From positions 4,884,976 to 4,948,975 of the forward strand of contig CP136069.1 in assembly GCA_032622095.1 (NCBI GenBank): a DNA stretch of 64,000 bases. Reading direction: 5' to 3'. The position numbers and the translations under genes were made by a program. This DNA is from Siphonodentalium dalli (Eukaryota > Mollusca > Scaphopoda > Gadilida > Siphonodentaliidae). Below are positions 30,665-43,033 of the stretch, piece by piece; positions within the stretch are counted from its first letter, which is position 1; each line of letters starts with the position of its first letter. Under the pieces are notes generated by a model. The model did not search any database. It saw only the letters and a program-made list of their open reading frames with translations, and was not told the DNA's origin.

Positions 30665-33600
30665 TGATGGTGTATCACTCATTCCATGTTAAATCCTGAT
30701 AATGCCACAAGTTGGTTGGGAGAGGGGTATGGTGTATCACTCATTCCATGTTAAATCCTGGTTATGCCACAAGTTGGTTGGGAATGGGGTATGGTGTATC
30801 ACTCATTCCATGTTAAATCCTGATAATGCCACAAGTTGGTTGTGAGGGGGGTATAGTGTATCTCTCATTCCATGTTAAATCCTGGTTATGCCACAAGTTG
30901 GTTGGGAATGGGGTATGGTGTATCACTCGTTCCATGTTAAATCCTGATTATGCCACAAGTTGGTCGGGAGGGGGGTATGGTGTATCACTCATTCCATGTT
31001 AAATCCTGGTTATGCCACAAGTTGGTTGGGAATGGGGTATGGTGTATCACTCATTCCATGTTAAATCCTGATAATGCCACAAGTTGGTTGGGAGAGGGGT
31101 ATGGTGTATCACTCATTCCATGTTAAATCCTGATAATGCCACAAGTTGGTTGGGAGAGGGGTATGGTGTATCACTCATTCCATGTTAAATCCTGATAATG
31201 CCACAAGTTGGTTGGGAGAGGGGTATGGTGTATCACTCATTCCATGTTAAATCCTGATAATGCCACAAGTTGGTTGGGAGAGGGGTATGGTGTATCACTC
31301 ATTCCATGTTAAATCCTGATAATGCCACAAGTTGGTTGGGAGGGGGGTATGGTGTATCACTCATTCCATGTTAAATCCTGATAATGCCACAAGTTGGTTG
31401 GGAGAGGGGTATGGTGTATCACTCATTCCATGTTAAATCCTGATAATGCCACAAGTTGGTTGGGAGAGTGGTATGGTGTATCACTCATTCCATGTTAAAT
31501 CCTGATAATGCCACAAGTTGGTTGGGAGAGGGGTATGGTGTATCACTCATTCCATGTTAAATCCTGATAATGCCACAAGTTGGTTGGGAGAGGGGTATGG
31601 TGTATCACTCATTCCATGTTAAATCCTGGTTATGCCACAAGTTGGTTGGGAATGGGGTATGGTGTATCACTCATTCCATGTTAAATCCTGATTGTGCCAC
31701 AAGTTGGTTGGGAATGGGGTATGGTGTATCACTCATTCCATGTTAAATCCTGATTATGCCACAAGTTGGTTGGGAATGGGGTATGGTGTATCACTCATTC
31801 CATGTTAAATCCTGATTATGCCACAAGTTGGTTGGGAATGGGGTATGGTGTATCACTCATTCCATGTTAAATCCTGATAATGCCACAAGTTGGTTGGGAA
31901 TGGGGTATGGTGTATCACTCATTCCCATGTTAAATCCTGATTATGCCACAAGTTGGTTGGGAGAGGGGTATGGTGTATCACTCATTCCATGTTAAATCCT
32001 GATTATGCTACAAGTTGGTCGGGAGGGGGGTATGGTGTATCACTCATTCCATGTTAAATCCTGATAATGCCACAAGTTGGTTGGGAGGGGGGTATGGTGT
32101 ATCACTCATTCCATGTTAAATCCTAATTATGCCACAAGTTGGTTGGGAGAGGGGTATGGTGTATCACTCATTCCATGTTAAATCCTGATTATGCCACAAG
32201 TTGGTTGGGAGGGGGGTAGGTGTATCACTCATTCCATGTTAAATCCTAATTATGCCACAAGTTGGTTGGGAGAGGGGTATGGTGTATCACTCATTCCATG
32301 TTAAATCCTGATTATGCCACAAGTTGGTTGGGAGGGGGGTAGGTGTATCACTCATTCCATGTTAAATCCTGATAATGCCACAAGTTGGTTGGGAGGGGGG
32401 TATGGTGTATCACTCATTCCATGTTAAATCCTAATTATGCCACAAGTTGGTTGGGAGAGGGGTATGGTGTATCACTCATTCCATGTTAAATCCTGATTAT
32501 GCCACAAGTTGGTTGGGAGGGGGGTAGGTGTATCACTCATTCCATGTTAAATCCTAATTATGCCACAAGTTGGTTGGGAGAGGGGTATGGTGTATCACTC
32601 ATTCCATGTTAAATCCTGATTATGCCACAAGTTGGTTGGGAGGGGGGTAGGTGTATCACTCATTCCATGTTAAATCCTAATTATGCCACAAGTTGGTTGG
32701 GAGAGGGGTATGGTGTATCACTCATTCCATGTTAAATCCTAATTATGCCACAAGTTGGTTGGGAGAGGGGTATGGTGTATCACTCATTCCATGTTAAATC
32801 CTGATTATGCCACAAGTTGGTTGGGAGGGGGGTATGGTGTATCACTCATTCCATGTTAAATCCTGATTATGCCACAAGTTGGTTGGGAGGGGGGTAGGTG
32901 TATCACTCATTCCATGTTAAATCCTGATTATGCCACAAGTTGGTTGGGAGGGGGGTATGGTGTATCACTCATTCCATGTTAAATCCTGATTATGCCACAA
33001 GTTGGTTGGGAGGGGGGTAGGTGTATCACTCATTCCATGTTAAATCCTAATTATGCCACAAGTTGGTTGGGAGGGGGGTATGGTGTATCACTCATTCCAT
33101 GTTAAATCCTAATTATGCCACAAGTTGGTTGGGAGGGGGGTATGGTGTATCACTCATTCCATGTTAAATCCTGATTATGCCACAAGTTGGTTGGGAGGGG
33201 GGTATGGTGTATCACTCATTCCATGTTAAATCCTAATTATGCCACAAGTTGGTTGGGAGGGGGGTATGGTGTATCACTCATTCCATGTTAAATCCTGATA
33301 ATGCCACAAGTTGGTTGGGAGGGGGGTAGGTGTATCACTCATTCCATGTTAAATCCTAATTATGCCACAAGTTGGTTGGGAGGGGGGTATGGTGTATCAC
33401 TCATTCCATGTTAAATCCTGATTATGCCACAAGTTGGTTGGGAGGGGGGTAGGTGTATCACTCATTCCATGTTAAATCCTAATTATGCCACAAGTTGGTC
33501 GGGAGGGGGGTATGGTGTATCACTCATTCCATGTTAAATCCTGATTATGCCACAAGTTGGTTGGGAGGGGGGTATGGTGTATCACTCATTCCATGTTAAA

Positions 33601-33718
33601 TCCTGATTATGCCACAAGTTGGTTGGGAGGGGGGTAGGTGTATCACTCATTCCATGTTAAATCCTGATTATGCCACAAGTTGGTTGGGAATGGGGTATGG
33701 TGTATCACTCGTTCCATG
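30665..33718 (+). repeat. about 62-bp satellite, about 49 units
   Basis: Unit TGGTGTATCACTCATTCCAT, GTTAAATCCTGATTATGCCA, CAAGTTGGTTGGGAGGGG. Variants (GATAATG, GATTATG, AATTATG; GAATGGGG, GAGAGGGG, GAGGGGGG; GTATGG or GTAGG) form blocks and, after 32.1 kb, a two-unit period. Confidence 0.95.
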
Positions 33719-33978
33719 TTAGAGATGTTTTGAAGGGCATCCCCTGGGAATTAAGTTTTGAAAATTCAATGCATTGAGTCAATTTCTTAACAGTAATATC
33801 TTACTTTCAAATATTTAAAAAAGTTTACCCTCCCCCTGTACCTTCAGTCAAATGAGTTGATGTGAATGTGACAGGAATGAAGAATTTACTGCACATGTAT
33901 GTATAGCTTTCAATTTTGAAATATTTACTGTTGGCCAATTGAAAAAAAAAACACCCTGGCCTAATACATGTAGCTGCT

Positions 33979-34236
33979 TGCAAGCCTTGAAATAGTGTGT
34001 CTGTCATTTGCAGAATGAGGTCCCCAGAGGGTGAATTTAGTGATGCTACCCCGCATAGCGGGCTAGCAACACCAAATTCACCCTCTGGAGACCTCATTCT
34101 GCTTACAGCTCAGCAGAATGAGGTTCCCAGAGGGTGAATTTGGTGATGCTAGCCCGCTATGCGGGGTAGCATCACTAAATTCACCCTCTGGGAACCTCAT
34201 TCTGCAAATGACAGACACACTATTTCAGGGCTTGGC
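33979..34236. mobile_element. family F double palindrome
   Basis: CAAGCCTTGAAATAGTGTGT to ACACACTATTTCAGGGCTTG, built of two F hairpins (tips CCCCGCATAGCGGGC and GCCCGCTATGCGGGG) meeting at TTCTGCTTACAGCTCAGCAG. Same layout as 41921-42262. Confidence 0.8.
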
Positions 34237-34769
34237 TACTTGTATATGATATCTTTATATAACAAAGCAGAGATACATGTATGTTTGCGAGAATCAAACT
34301 TGATTCTGATTCTCATGTTTAACTTTGCGAGAATCATTTGCGAGAATCAATTCTGATTCTCTTACAAATTTTAAGCCCTCAGGGTGACATCGTGTGACAT
34401 GCCTCAAGCAGGTGATAAATCTATCCACTAAAGATTCATTTTAAATGTGACCAAACGATATAAGCCATAATGATTAACAATACAATAATAATTAATCTGT
34501 GAAGTACTTAATTAGATACAACAATCTTGAATTTATGAGTACATGTATCGATAGTCTCAAATTAACATTGTTTTTAGTTACTTTTTCAGTTTCTATATCC
34601 CCTAATTTGCAGAAGATAAAATGCGTAATCGAAAAGTCAGTTCTCCCTATTAGATTAGGCCAAAAAAATAATACCTGTGTTTCGGGTTTCATAGTCTAAA
34701 ATAATTAGGGTAGGAAGGTAGGGATTTTTTTATTATTCTGAATTCCATTGGATCATGGACAATACAATC
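34237..34769. other. intron sequence with an F interior fragment
   Basis: 34549-34632 matches the F interior (AGTCTCAAATTAACATTG, GCAGAAGATAAAATG). CGAGAATCA-type words repeat at 34290-34365. Otherwise nothing recognised. Confidence 0.5.
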
Positions 34770-34975
34770 TACAGTAATGCTCTAATTAATCGACTCCTTA
34801 AACACAGCAGAATTATGCGTAACTTTTCAGGATTTAGTCGGAAATATGGCGTGTTGCCATTCTCTGTGAGAGCTTTCCGATGAATGTCAACAAGCCATAT
34901 TTCCGACTAAATCCTGAAAAGTTACCCATAATTCTTCTGTGGTTAAGGAGGCGATTATTTAGGGCATTATGTGTA
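34770..34975. mobile_element. family E MITE
   Basis: TACAGTAATGCTCTAATTAA to GGGCATTATGTGTA; small deletion at the centre. Confidence 0.82.
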
Positions 34976-35289
34976 TTTGGCACTATTGAGGTCAAATTTT
35001 TTTTATTTCATTTCCCTTGGTTCGTAAATAGTATGGTTATAAATAACAAAGTCATGTAAATAAATATGGTACTTCGCTTCACTCCCCTCTTTCACTTTTG
35101 CCAATGTATGGTATAGTCAATACCAATTAACTTGACAAATGTTCTTTCTTTCTTCATTCTCTCCCTCTACCCCCTCTTAGAACAGTAGATTTTCGGATCT
35201 AACATGTTATCCCCATCTGCTAAATTTAACCTAAATGTATATGTTATCTATTCTGAAACCAAGGATAACTTTCTTATTCCGAGGAAAAG

Positions 35290-35314
35290 ATTTAATTATT
35301 TAGAGCATTACTGT
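35290..35314. mobile_element. family E right-end fragment
   Basis: ATTATTTAGAGCATTACTGTA only. Confidence 0.55.
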
Positions 35315-35369
35315 AATTACTCTCTAACATAATATTTCTGTGATCCAATAAATATTATGCAGTTTTATA

Positions 35370-35705
35370 GTTTTCTTACATTCTTTAACATTCTTTAACA
35401 ATTTTTATCATTTTTATAATTTTTTCTTTATATTCTTTACCAATTTTTATCATTTTTTATAATTTTTGCTTAATCTATAACAATTTGTGATAATTTTTTC
35501 TTATATTCTTTAACAATTTTATAATTTTTTTCGAACATTCTTTAACAATTTTATCATTATTTATCATTTTTTCTTACATTCTATAACAATTCTTTTTATT
35601 TTCTGATATTCTTTAACATTTTTTTCATTTTTATCATTTTTTCTTAAAGTCTTTAACAATTTTTATCATCTTTTCTTACATTCTTCAATTTTTTTTATTA
35701 TAAAC
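35370..35705 (+). repeat. degenerate AT-rich repeat like the A spacer
   Basis: About a dozen copies of TTCTTACATTCTTTAACAAT / TTTTATCATTTTT, which is the sequence between the two hairpins of family A. A complete A element starts 220 bp further on. Confidence 0.7.
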
Positions 35706-35923
35706 AGTAAATACACAATTAAAACATTAAATAAACTTCTAATATGCTGTATTGAAATATGCATACCGGTATATGAGAGAGAATTAAGTCACTTCTCTCT
35801 GTGATATTTTCTGCAATTTTACAATCTCCAGAGAGCTGCTAACTGGAAGTAACGTGTCAATTTCAAAATAAAACGGACACTCCACCAGAATTTGGCTCAT
35901 TGCTATAGAAAATACAGAAAAAA

Positions 35924-36334
35924 TTAACCCTTTACCCAACAAACCGGCCAAAAACGCCCAAATAAAGCTTCAACAGCCTAAAATATCTTCGGTCTGTCTC
36001 AATAACACCATACAAATATGGATATCATTGGAACCGGTTCATTGACCACATTGTGATGGTTACAGTTATGCCCTGTGCCAATGCATTCTCTTATATATGC
36101 GAGTCGACCATAGGTCGCCTCGCATATATAAGAGAATGCATTGGCCTAAAAAAAAAAAATTCTTACATTTTTTAACAATTTTTATAATATTTTTCTACAT
36201 TCTTTAACAATTTTATCATTTTTAATATGTGTTAAGCCAATGCATTCTCTTATATATGCGAGGCGACCTATGGTGGACTCGCATATATAAGAGTATGCAT
36301 TGGCACAGGGCCGTTCTGTTGGGTAAAGGGTTAA
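35924..36334 (+). mobile_element. family A MITE
   Basis: 411 bp with both TTAA. The spacer is slightly longer, and the second hairpin has two mismatches (TGGTGGACTC, AGAGTATGC). Confidence 0.87.
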
Positions 36335-36929
36335 ATGACATAATCATTGACCTGCGTACTTATGGTTGCCCCTTGCCCTCGGTTATTGCAGTGCCCCTGC
36401 GCCTAATGACAGCTAGGAATAACTTTCATGTTGCTGACAGCCACCTAATAACCACCCAGAAATAACTTTCATGTTGCCGACGCTATGCAATGAATAACAA
36501 TTTAGGATTAACAAGCTCCAAATCAGCAAGAATCAATTTGGAGTGGAAACGGAGGGTTTCAATTTGTTTAAAAATTTTGATCGAAACACGTGAAATTCAT
36601 TCCGTTTATTGGAAGAATCAATATACTAATCTGTATGCTTGTCGTTCATGATCGATTCCATCTCCGGGACAGTGCAGGAGTGACATGTGTGCGTGACACG
36701 ACACAATAGATATGTAACAGCTAGAATTATACACACATCCGAGGGGTATCATTATATTCAGGGTATCATTATATACAGGTATCAGTATATACTGCCTAAT
36801 AGTTCAGCTGTAAGCACAAATTGATTCAGATATGTCTGCGTCACTCAATCGTCCTTGAGGGTGGCGACGATATTAGATATATGATATGTTAAAAAGATAT
36901 CAGCATGGTTTCCCATAGAATTCAATGCA
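36335..36929. other. unique intron sequence
   Basis: AATAACTTTCATGTTGC occurs twice (36418-36476) and GGTATCA(T/G)TATATA three times near 36750. No gene seen. Confidence 0.5.
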
Positions 36930-37146
36930 TACAGTAATGCCCTAAGTGATCGACCTCTTAACCACAGCAGAATTATGGGTAACTTTTCAGGATTTAGTCG
37001 GAAATATGGCTTGTTGCCATTCACTGGAAAGTTCTCAGCGAGAGCTTTCCGATGAATGGCAAAAAGCCATATATCCGACTAAATCCTGAAAAGTTACCCA
37101 TAATTCTGCTGTGGTTAAGAGGTCAATTACTTAGGGCATTACTGTA
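36930..37146. mobile_element. family E MITE, complete
   Basis: 217 bp, TACAGTAATGCCCTAAGTGA to GGGCATTACTGTA with TA on both sides. Confidence 0.88.
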
Positions 37147-37234
37147 TCTCAACGGAACATGAGAATTCCAAAATTACATGAATGTCCACTAAAATTTATT
37201 CCAACCTATCTGTCACTCAAATGCTCATAAGGAT

Positions 37235-37655
37235 CGGAACGATCATGGAACAAAAGGGTCGGGACAATAACGGATATGTGTAGAATATCAGCATGGTCTC
37301 CCATATAATGTAAGGCATATCTCTCCGTAACATGAGGGTCGGGACAATAACGGATATGTGTAGAATATCAGCATGGTCTCCCATATAATGTAAGGCATAT
37401 CTCTCCGTAACATGAGGGTCGGGACGACAACGGATATATGTAGAATATCAGCATGGTCTCCCATATATAATGTAATGCATATCTCTCCGTAACATGAGGG
37501 TCGGGACGAAAACGGATATGTGTAGAATATAAGCATGGTCTCCCATATAATGTAGTACATATCTCTCCGAAATATGAGTGTTGGGACGACAACGGATATA
37601 TGTAGAATATCAGCATGGTCTCCCATAGAATTTAAGAGATATCTTAAGCCTTTCT
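37235..37655 (+). repeat. about 80-bp tandem repeat, about 5 units
   Basis: Unit with ATCAGCATGGTCTCCCATAT, AATGTAAGGCATATCTCTCC, GTAACATGAGGGTCGGGAC and AACGGATATGTGTAGAAT. Phase makes a repetitive open frame on the minus strand; not a gene. Confidence 0.88.
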
Positions 37656-37935
37656 TCACTGGAGCTTCCTGTGGGTTAAACATTAAACAATATTATAGGT
37701 TTATATATCTCCTCGGTTATTATCCCTTCCAGTAAGGCTCCCTGTGGGTTAAACATTAAACTGTATTATAAGTTTAAATATCTCATCGGTTATTAACCCT
37801 TCCAGTGAGGCTCCCTGTGGGTTAAATATTAAACTTTATTATAAGTTTAAATATCTCCTCGGTTATTAACCCTTCCAGTGTGAGGCTCACTGTGGGTTAA
37901 ACATTAAACTTTATTATAGGTTTATATATCTCCTC
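37656..37935 (+). repeat. about 80-bp tandem repeat made from a C-element end
   Basis: Four units of GAGGCTCCCTGTGGGTTAAA, CATTAAACTTTATTATA, GGTTTATATATCTCC and TCGGTTATTAACCCTTCC. The unit joins a C right end to the next left TTAACCC. Confidence 0.8.
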
Positions 37936-38192
37936 TCCCTTCCATGACGGGAGCTGCGCTGGTGAGCCTTTAAGATCCTGTGCCATTGTATTCTCTTATA
38001 TGCAACTCTCCCATATGGAGCCTTGCATATATAAAAGAATATGCTGGCTTACAACGTCACAGTAAATATTGTTAGGCCACTGTATTCTCTAATATATGCA
38101 TGGCTCCCAATAGGAGACTCGCATATATAAGAGAATGCATTAGCACAGGGATTTTGCAAAATTTCCGGAAGCTTCAGTCATAGAAGAGTTAA
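37936..38192 (+). mobile_element. family D MITE
   Basis: CCTTCCATGACGGGAGCTGC to CAGTCATAGAAGAGTTAA, two eroded hairpins, spacer TGGCTTACAACGTCA. Confidence 0.7.
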
Positions 38193-38333
38193 TGGAACAT
38201 GGGATATCATACACTGTCTCGTACAATTCATCTTGGAGAAACTTTATTATACATAAGGGCCTCCTGACAATAATGGGATATGTTAAAAATATCAGCAAAC
38301 CAGCAATTCAATCCACATCTCATCAGAACATGC

Positions 38334-40265
38334 AAGCCTTGAAATAGTGTGTCTGTCAGTTGCAGATTGAGGTCCCCATAGGGTGAATTTAGTGATGCTA
38401 TCCCGCACGGTGGGCTAGTGTCACCAAATTCATACACTGGGAACCTCATTCTTATTAGGCCTTGACAACTGCTAAGGGAGACCAAGGATCATAAGATTAA
38501 AGTTCCCCATTTGAAGTTGCTGATGTTCACCCATTATATAATTAGTCATCTCGATTATATAAGTTGCCGATGTTCACCCATTATATAATTAGTCATCTCG
38601 ATTATATAAGTTGCTGATGTTCACCCATTATATAATTAGTCATCTCGATTATATAAGTTGCCGATGTTCACCCATTATATAATTAGTCATCTCGATTATA
38701 TAAGTTACTGATGTTCACCCATTATATAATTAGTCATCTCGATTATATAAGTTGCTGATGTTCACCCATTATATAATTAGTCATCTCTATTATATAAGTT
38801 GCTGATGTTCACCCATTATATAATTAGTCATCTCGATTATATAAGTTGCGGATGTTCACCCATTATATAATTAGTCATCTCGATTATATAAGTTGCTGAT
38901 GTTCACCCATTATATAATTAGTCATCTCGATTATATAAGTTGCTGATGTTCACCCATTATATAATTAGTCATCTCTATTATATAAGTTGCTGATGTTCAC
39001 CCATTATATAATTAGTCATCTCGATTATATAAGTTGCTGATGTTCACCCATTATATAATTAGTCATCTCTATTATATAAGTTGCTGATGTTCACCCATTA
39101 TATAATTAGTCATCTCGATTATATAAGTTACTGATGTTTGATGTTCACCCATTATATAATTAGTCATCTCGATTATATAAGTTACTGATGTTCACCCATT
39201 ATATAATTAGTCATCTCGATTATATAAGTTGCTGATGTTCACCCATTATATAATTAGTCATCTCGATTATATAAGTTGCTGATGTTCACCCATTATATAA
39301 TTAGTCTTCTCGATTATATAAGTTGCTGATGTTCACCCATTATATAATTAGTCATCTCGATTATATCAGTTGCTGATATTCACCCATTATATAATTAGTC
39401 ATCTCTATTATATAAGTTACTGATGTTCACCCATTATATAATTAGTCATCTCGATTATATAAGTTACTGATGTTCACCCATTATATAATTAGTCATCTCG
39501 ATTATATAAGTTGCTGATGTTCACCCATTATATAATTAGTCATCTCGATTATATAAGTTGATGTTCACCCATTATATAATTAGTCATCTCGATTATATAA
39601 GTTGATGTTCACCCATTATATAATTAGTCATCTCGATTATATAAGTTGCTGATGTTCACCCATTATATAATTAGTCATCTCTATTATATAAGTTGCTGAT
39701 GTTCACCCATTATATAATTAGTCATCTCGATTATATAAGTTACTGATGTTTGATGTTCACCCATTATATAATTAGTCATCTCGATTATATAAGTTACTGA
39801 TGTTCACCCATTATATAATTAGTCATCTCGATTATATAAGTTGCTGATGTTCACCCATTATATAATTAGTCATCTCGATTATATAAGTTGCTGATGTTCA
39901 CCCATTATATAATTAGTCATCTCGATTATATAAGTTGCTGATGTTCACCCATTATATAATTAGTCATCTCGATTATATAAGTTGCTGATGTTCACCCATT
40001 ATATAATTAGTCATCTCGATTATATAAGTTGCTGATGTTCACCCATTATATAATTAGTCATCTCGATTATATAAGTTGCTGATGTTCACCCATTATATAA
40101 TTAGTCATCTCGATTATATAAGTTGCTGATTATTATGCAAATTAGGGGATATAGAGACTGAATAGAAGGGAAAAAGTAACTAAAAACAATGTTAATTTGA
40201 GACTATAGATACTTCCCAGAAGATGAGGCCTAAGCAGAATGAGGTCCCCTGGTGTAAATTTGGTG
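38334..40265. mobile_element. family F element swollen by an internal satellite
   Basis: Opens AAGCCTTGAAATAGTGTGTC and has the F hairpin (38360-38460) and interior. It is then filled by the 47-bp array, and continues with the F interior in order (CAAATTAGGGGATATAGAGA, CTATAGATACTTCCCAGAAG, GCAGAATGAGGTCCCC). Confidence 0.75.
38517..40129 (+). repeat. 47-bp satellite, about 34 units
   Basis: Unit GTTGCTGATGTTCACCCATT, ATATAATTAGTCATCTCGAT, TATATAA. A few units are 44 bp or carry an extra TGATGTT. The unit derives from the F interior. Confidence 0.95.
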
Positions 40266-40373
40266 ATGTTAGCCCACTGTGTATTCAGGGCAACATAGAC
40301 ATGTCCTAACTACATTCCATGGAACATATCTAAGTACACTAAATTCCATTCTAGAAAATTCAGAATTAAAAAA

Positions 40374-40903
40374 ATATTCAATACCACAGCTGAATACCAT
40401 GTATTAAATATTCAATACCACAGCTGAATACCATGTATTAAATATTCAATACCACAGCTGAATACCATGTATTAAATATTCAATACCACAGCTGAATACC
40501 ATGTATTAAATATTCAATACCACAGCTGAATACCATGTATTAAATATTCAATACCACAGCTGAATACCATGTATTAAATATTCAATACCACAGCTGAATA
40601 CCATGTATTAAATATTCAATACCACAGCTGAATACCATGTATTAAATATTCAATACCACAGCTGAATACCATGTATTAAATATTATAAATACCACAGCTG
40701 AATACCATGTATTAAATATTCAATACCACAGCTGAATACCATGTATTAAATATTATAAATACCACAGCTGAATACCATGTATTAAATATTCAATACCACA
40801 GCTGAATACCAAATGTATTAAATATATAAATACCACAGCTGAATACCATGTATTAAATATTCAATACCACAGCTGAATACCAAATGTATTAAATATTATA
40901 AAA
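40374..40903 (+). repeat. 34-bp AT-rich satellite, about 16 units
   Basis: Unit TATTCAATACCACAGCTGAA, TACCATGTATTAAA. Late units carry ATATTATAAATACC variants. Confidence 0.95.
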
Positions 40904-40989
40904 CGTGATCGGAATAAATTACAACTTCAGCAAGCAGTGCAAATATTACTGATGTTCAAGATTATTCAAGGTCTCACTCACCGCACAGC

Positions 40990-41010
40990 ACCCCCCCCCC
41001 CCCCCCCCCA
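40990..41010 (+). repeat. poly-C run
   Basis: About 20 C after CACAGCA, with GTTCAAG(A/G)TTATTCAAGGTC on both sides, so it sits in a short duplication. Confidence 0.9.
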
Positions 41011-41044
41011 CGTTCAAGGTTATTCAAGGTCCCACTCACCCCAC

Positions 41045-41743
41045 CAGGGTTGCCTACCGATACCGGTTCTGATGTCGATTAACGACGGTTCTCGGCACTG
41101 ATTGTTGATTTCTATTAATATACCTCTTTACGAATATAAAGGGTTAATTTAGCAGCTCATCATAACGCCAAACACAACTGCGATGGGTTAATGTGATATC
41201 GTCAGCAATTTTAAACATCAAAGGCACAGTATGCCTCTCTATGACAAGTTTCAGACACAGAGTGTACATGTATTTGACTATTTTCTCTCAAAATCTATTC
41301 CAAATTTTTGAACTAGCCAACTAAAATTAGGCTTACTGGAAAGGACTTTGGTTTCATTGGGTGACATCATATATGAAATTACAACATTCAAGGAATATGG
41401 CCGATTAGTGAGTTCTCTAATTAATTACCACACAAATAATATGGTGTACCGTGTATCCATACAAGCCAACAATGTTAGCCGGCCCAGTAGTCAAACATAC
41501 ATGTCTACATTCGTTCCACTCTGTATTCCGTCTTTTTAAAAAATCCTCCCTTTGCGACTTGCGGAAAATCGCCGCAGATAACAACTTAACAAATAATTGA
41601 TGATGGAACCCTACGAAACCGAAGTTATTTGCAGTATAAAAGTCCACTCAATGAGTACCGATACCGACCCGGTTTGACGTACTGAAGATCAGTACGGAAC
41701 TGGTACCGAAAGTTGTGGTACCGTCGGTACTTTGGAAACCCTG
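41045..41743. mobile_element. non-autonomous hAT-like element
   Basis: 699 bp from CAGGGTTGCCTACCGATACC to GGTACTTTGGAAACCCTG. The 8-bp target duplication is CACCCCAC / CACGCCAC (one difference). Both ends have ACCGATACCG-type repeats. Terminal CAGGG and 8-bp duplications are typical of hAT. No transposase; the open frames are short. Confidence 0.82.
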
Positions 41744-41920
41744 CACGCCACAGCACCCCCTCCCCTCAGCATCTCCTTTACCCACAGCACCCCCTCCCCC
41801 CACAGCACCTTACTCCCCCTCCCTCAACAGCAATTCAAGTAATTTCAAGACTCTGAATGGTATTTTGTCAATTTCAAGTCCATTCCATGTTTTTTAAGAT
41901 CCACACGGGAACACTGCCCA

Positions 41921-42262
41921 GTGCTCTGTACGTGGCATAGCTAAGATTTATCAAATTGAACTCCCAAGCCTTGAAATAGGGTGTCTGTCATTTGCAGAAT
42001 GAGGTCCCCAGAGGGTGAATTTAGTGATGCTACCCCGCATAGCGGGCTAGCATCACCAAATTCACCCTCTGGGAACCTCATTCTGCTGAGGTGTAAGCAG
42101 AACGAGGTCCCCAGAGGGTGAATTTGGTGATGCTAGCCCGCTATGTGGGGTAGCATCACTAAATTCACCCTCTGGGGACCTCATTCTGCAAATGACAGAC
42201 ACCCTATTTCAAGGCTTGGGAGTTCAATTTGATAAATCTTAGCTATGCCACGTACAGAGCAC
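41921..42262. mobile_element. 342-bp near-perfect palindrome of family F with host flanks
   Basis: Two F hairpins back to back (tips CCCCGCATAGCGGGC and GCCCGCTATGTGGGG), and beyond them 48 bp per side, GTGCTCTGTACGTGGCATAG to CTATGCCACGTACAGAGCAC, also mirrored. Confidence 0.88.
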
Positions 42263-43010
42263 TCCCCCCATTCATCATTAGTGTAAACATATTTTTATTT
42301 CCAAATCCAAACATAATACACAAATGACATAAATATACAACATATAAGAGATAATGTATGGAAATGAGGATCAGACAACAAGCCCGAGGGCTTATATGAA
42401 GTCTTCTCCTCTTTGGCGACATGCCCCTTCCCCAATAAGTGAGGGAGGGGTATCGATCAGACGGGAAATAATAGAAATAATATTTTTTAAAGGAGAAGTA
42501 ACTAAGTTTAAGTTGGGATGGACACAGCGGGAAGATAGTGTTAGGGATAGCAGGAGGCAGAGAGAGAGAGAGAGAGAGAAGAGAGAGAGAGAATGAGAGG
42601 GAGAGGGAGAAAGTAGAGGGGACAGAGTTTTCAATAATTTAGTTGCTGCGTGATGAAAATTATGCTCGTAGTAATATGCATGCGTCAGGCTCCATTCATC
42701 ATTCTCCAGTAAGAGCCACCAAACAGATATTACCGTCTCTAATGAAATGTCTCATCCAATTGACTTTAGCCTCGGCCCGATTTCACTTGGTGACAGCATT
42801 GTATTGGGTTGCGTGGGCGTCAAAGCGAAATCCATGGATTTACGGTATCCTGAACTAAACGTTTTCCATTTGCTCAGATTCAACCAATTATCTGTGGGCC
42901 TGGTGTTGGAATGATAACATAGTGATGATGTCATTGTATGGCTGGCGGTGATCATTTCCTCTCAATCAATCTGGAATCTCGTGATTTATCTGTCTCTTCT
43001 TAGTGGCATC
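42263..43010. other. intron sequence with a GA-rich tract
   Basis: (GA)n at about 42555-42612. No gene recognised elsewhere. Confidence 0.55.
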
Positions 43011-43033
43011 TTACAGGGACGTAACTAGAATTC

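Noticed and set aside
38517-40129. CRISPR-like regular array
   Set aside because: Units are contiguous with no unique spacers, and the window is eukaryotic; the same applies to the 51-, 34- and 62-bp arrays.
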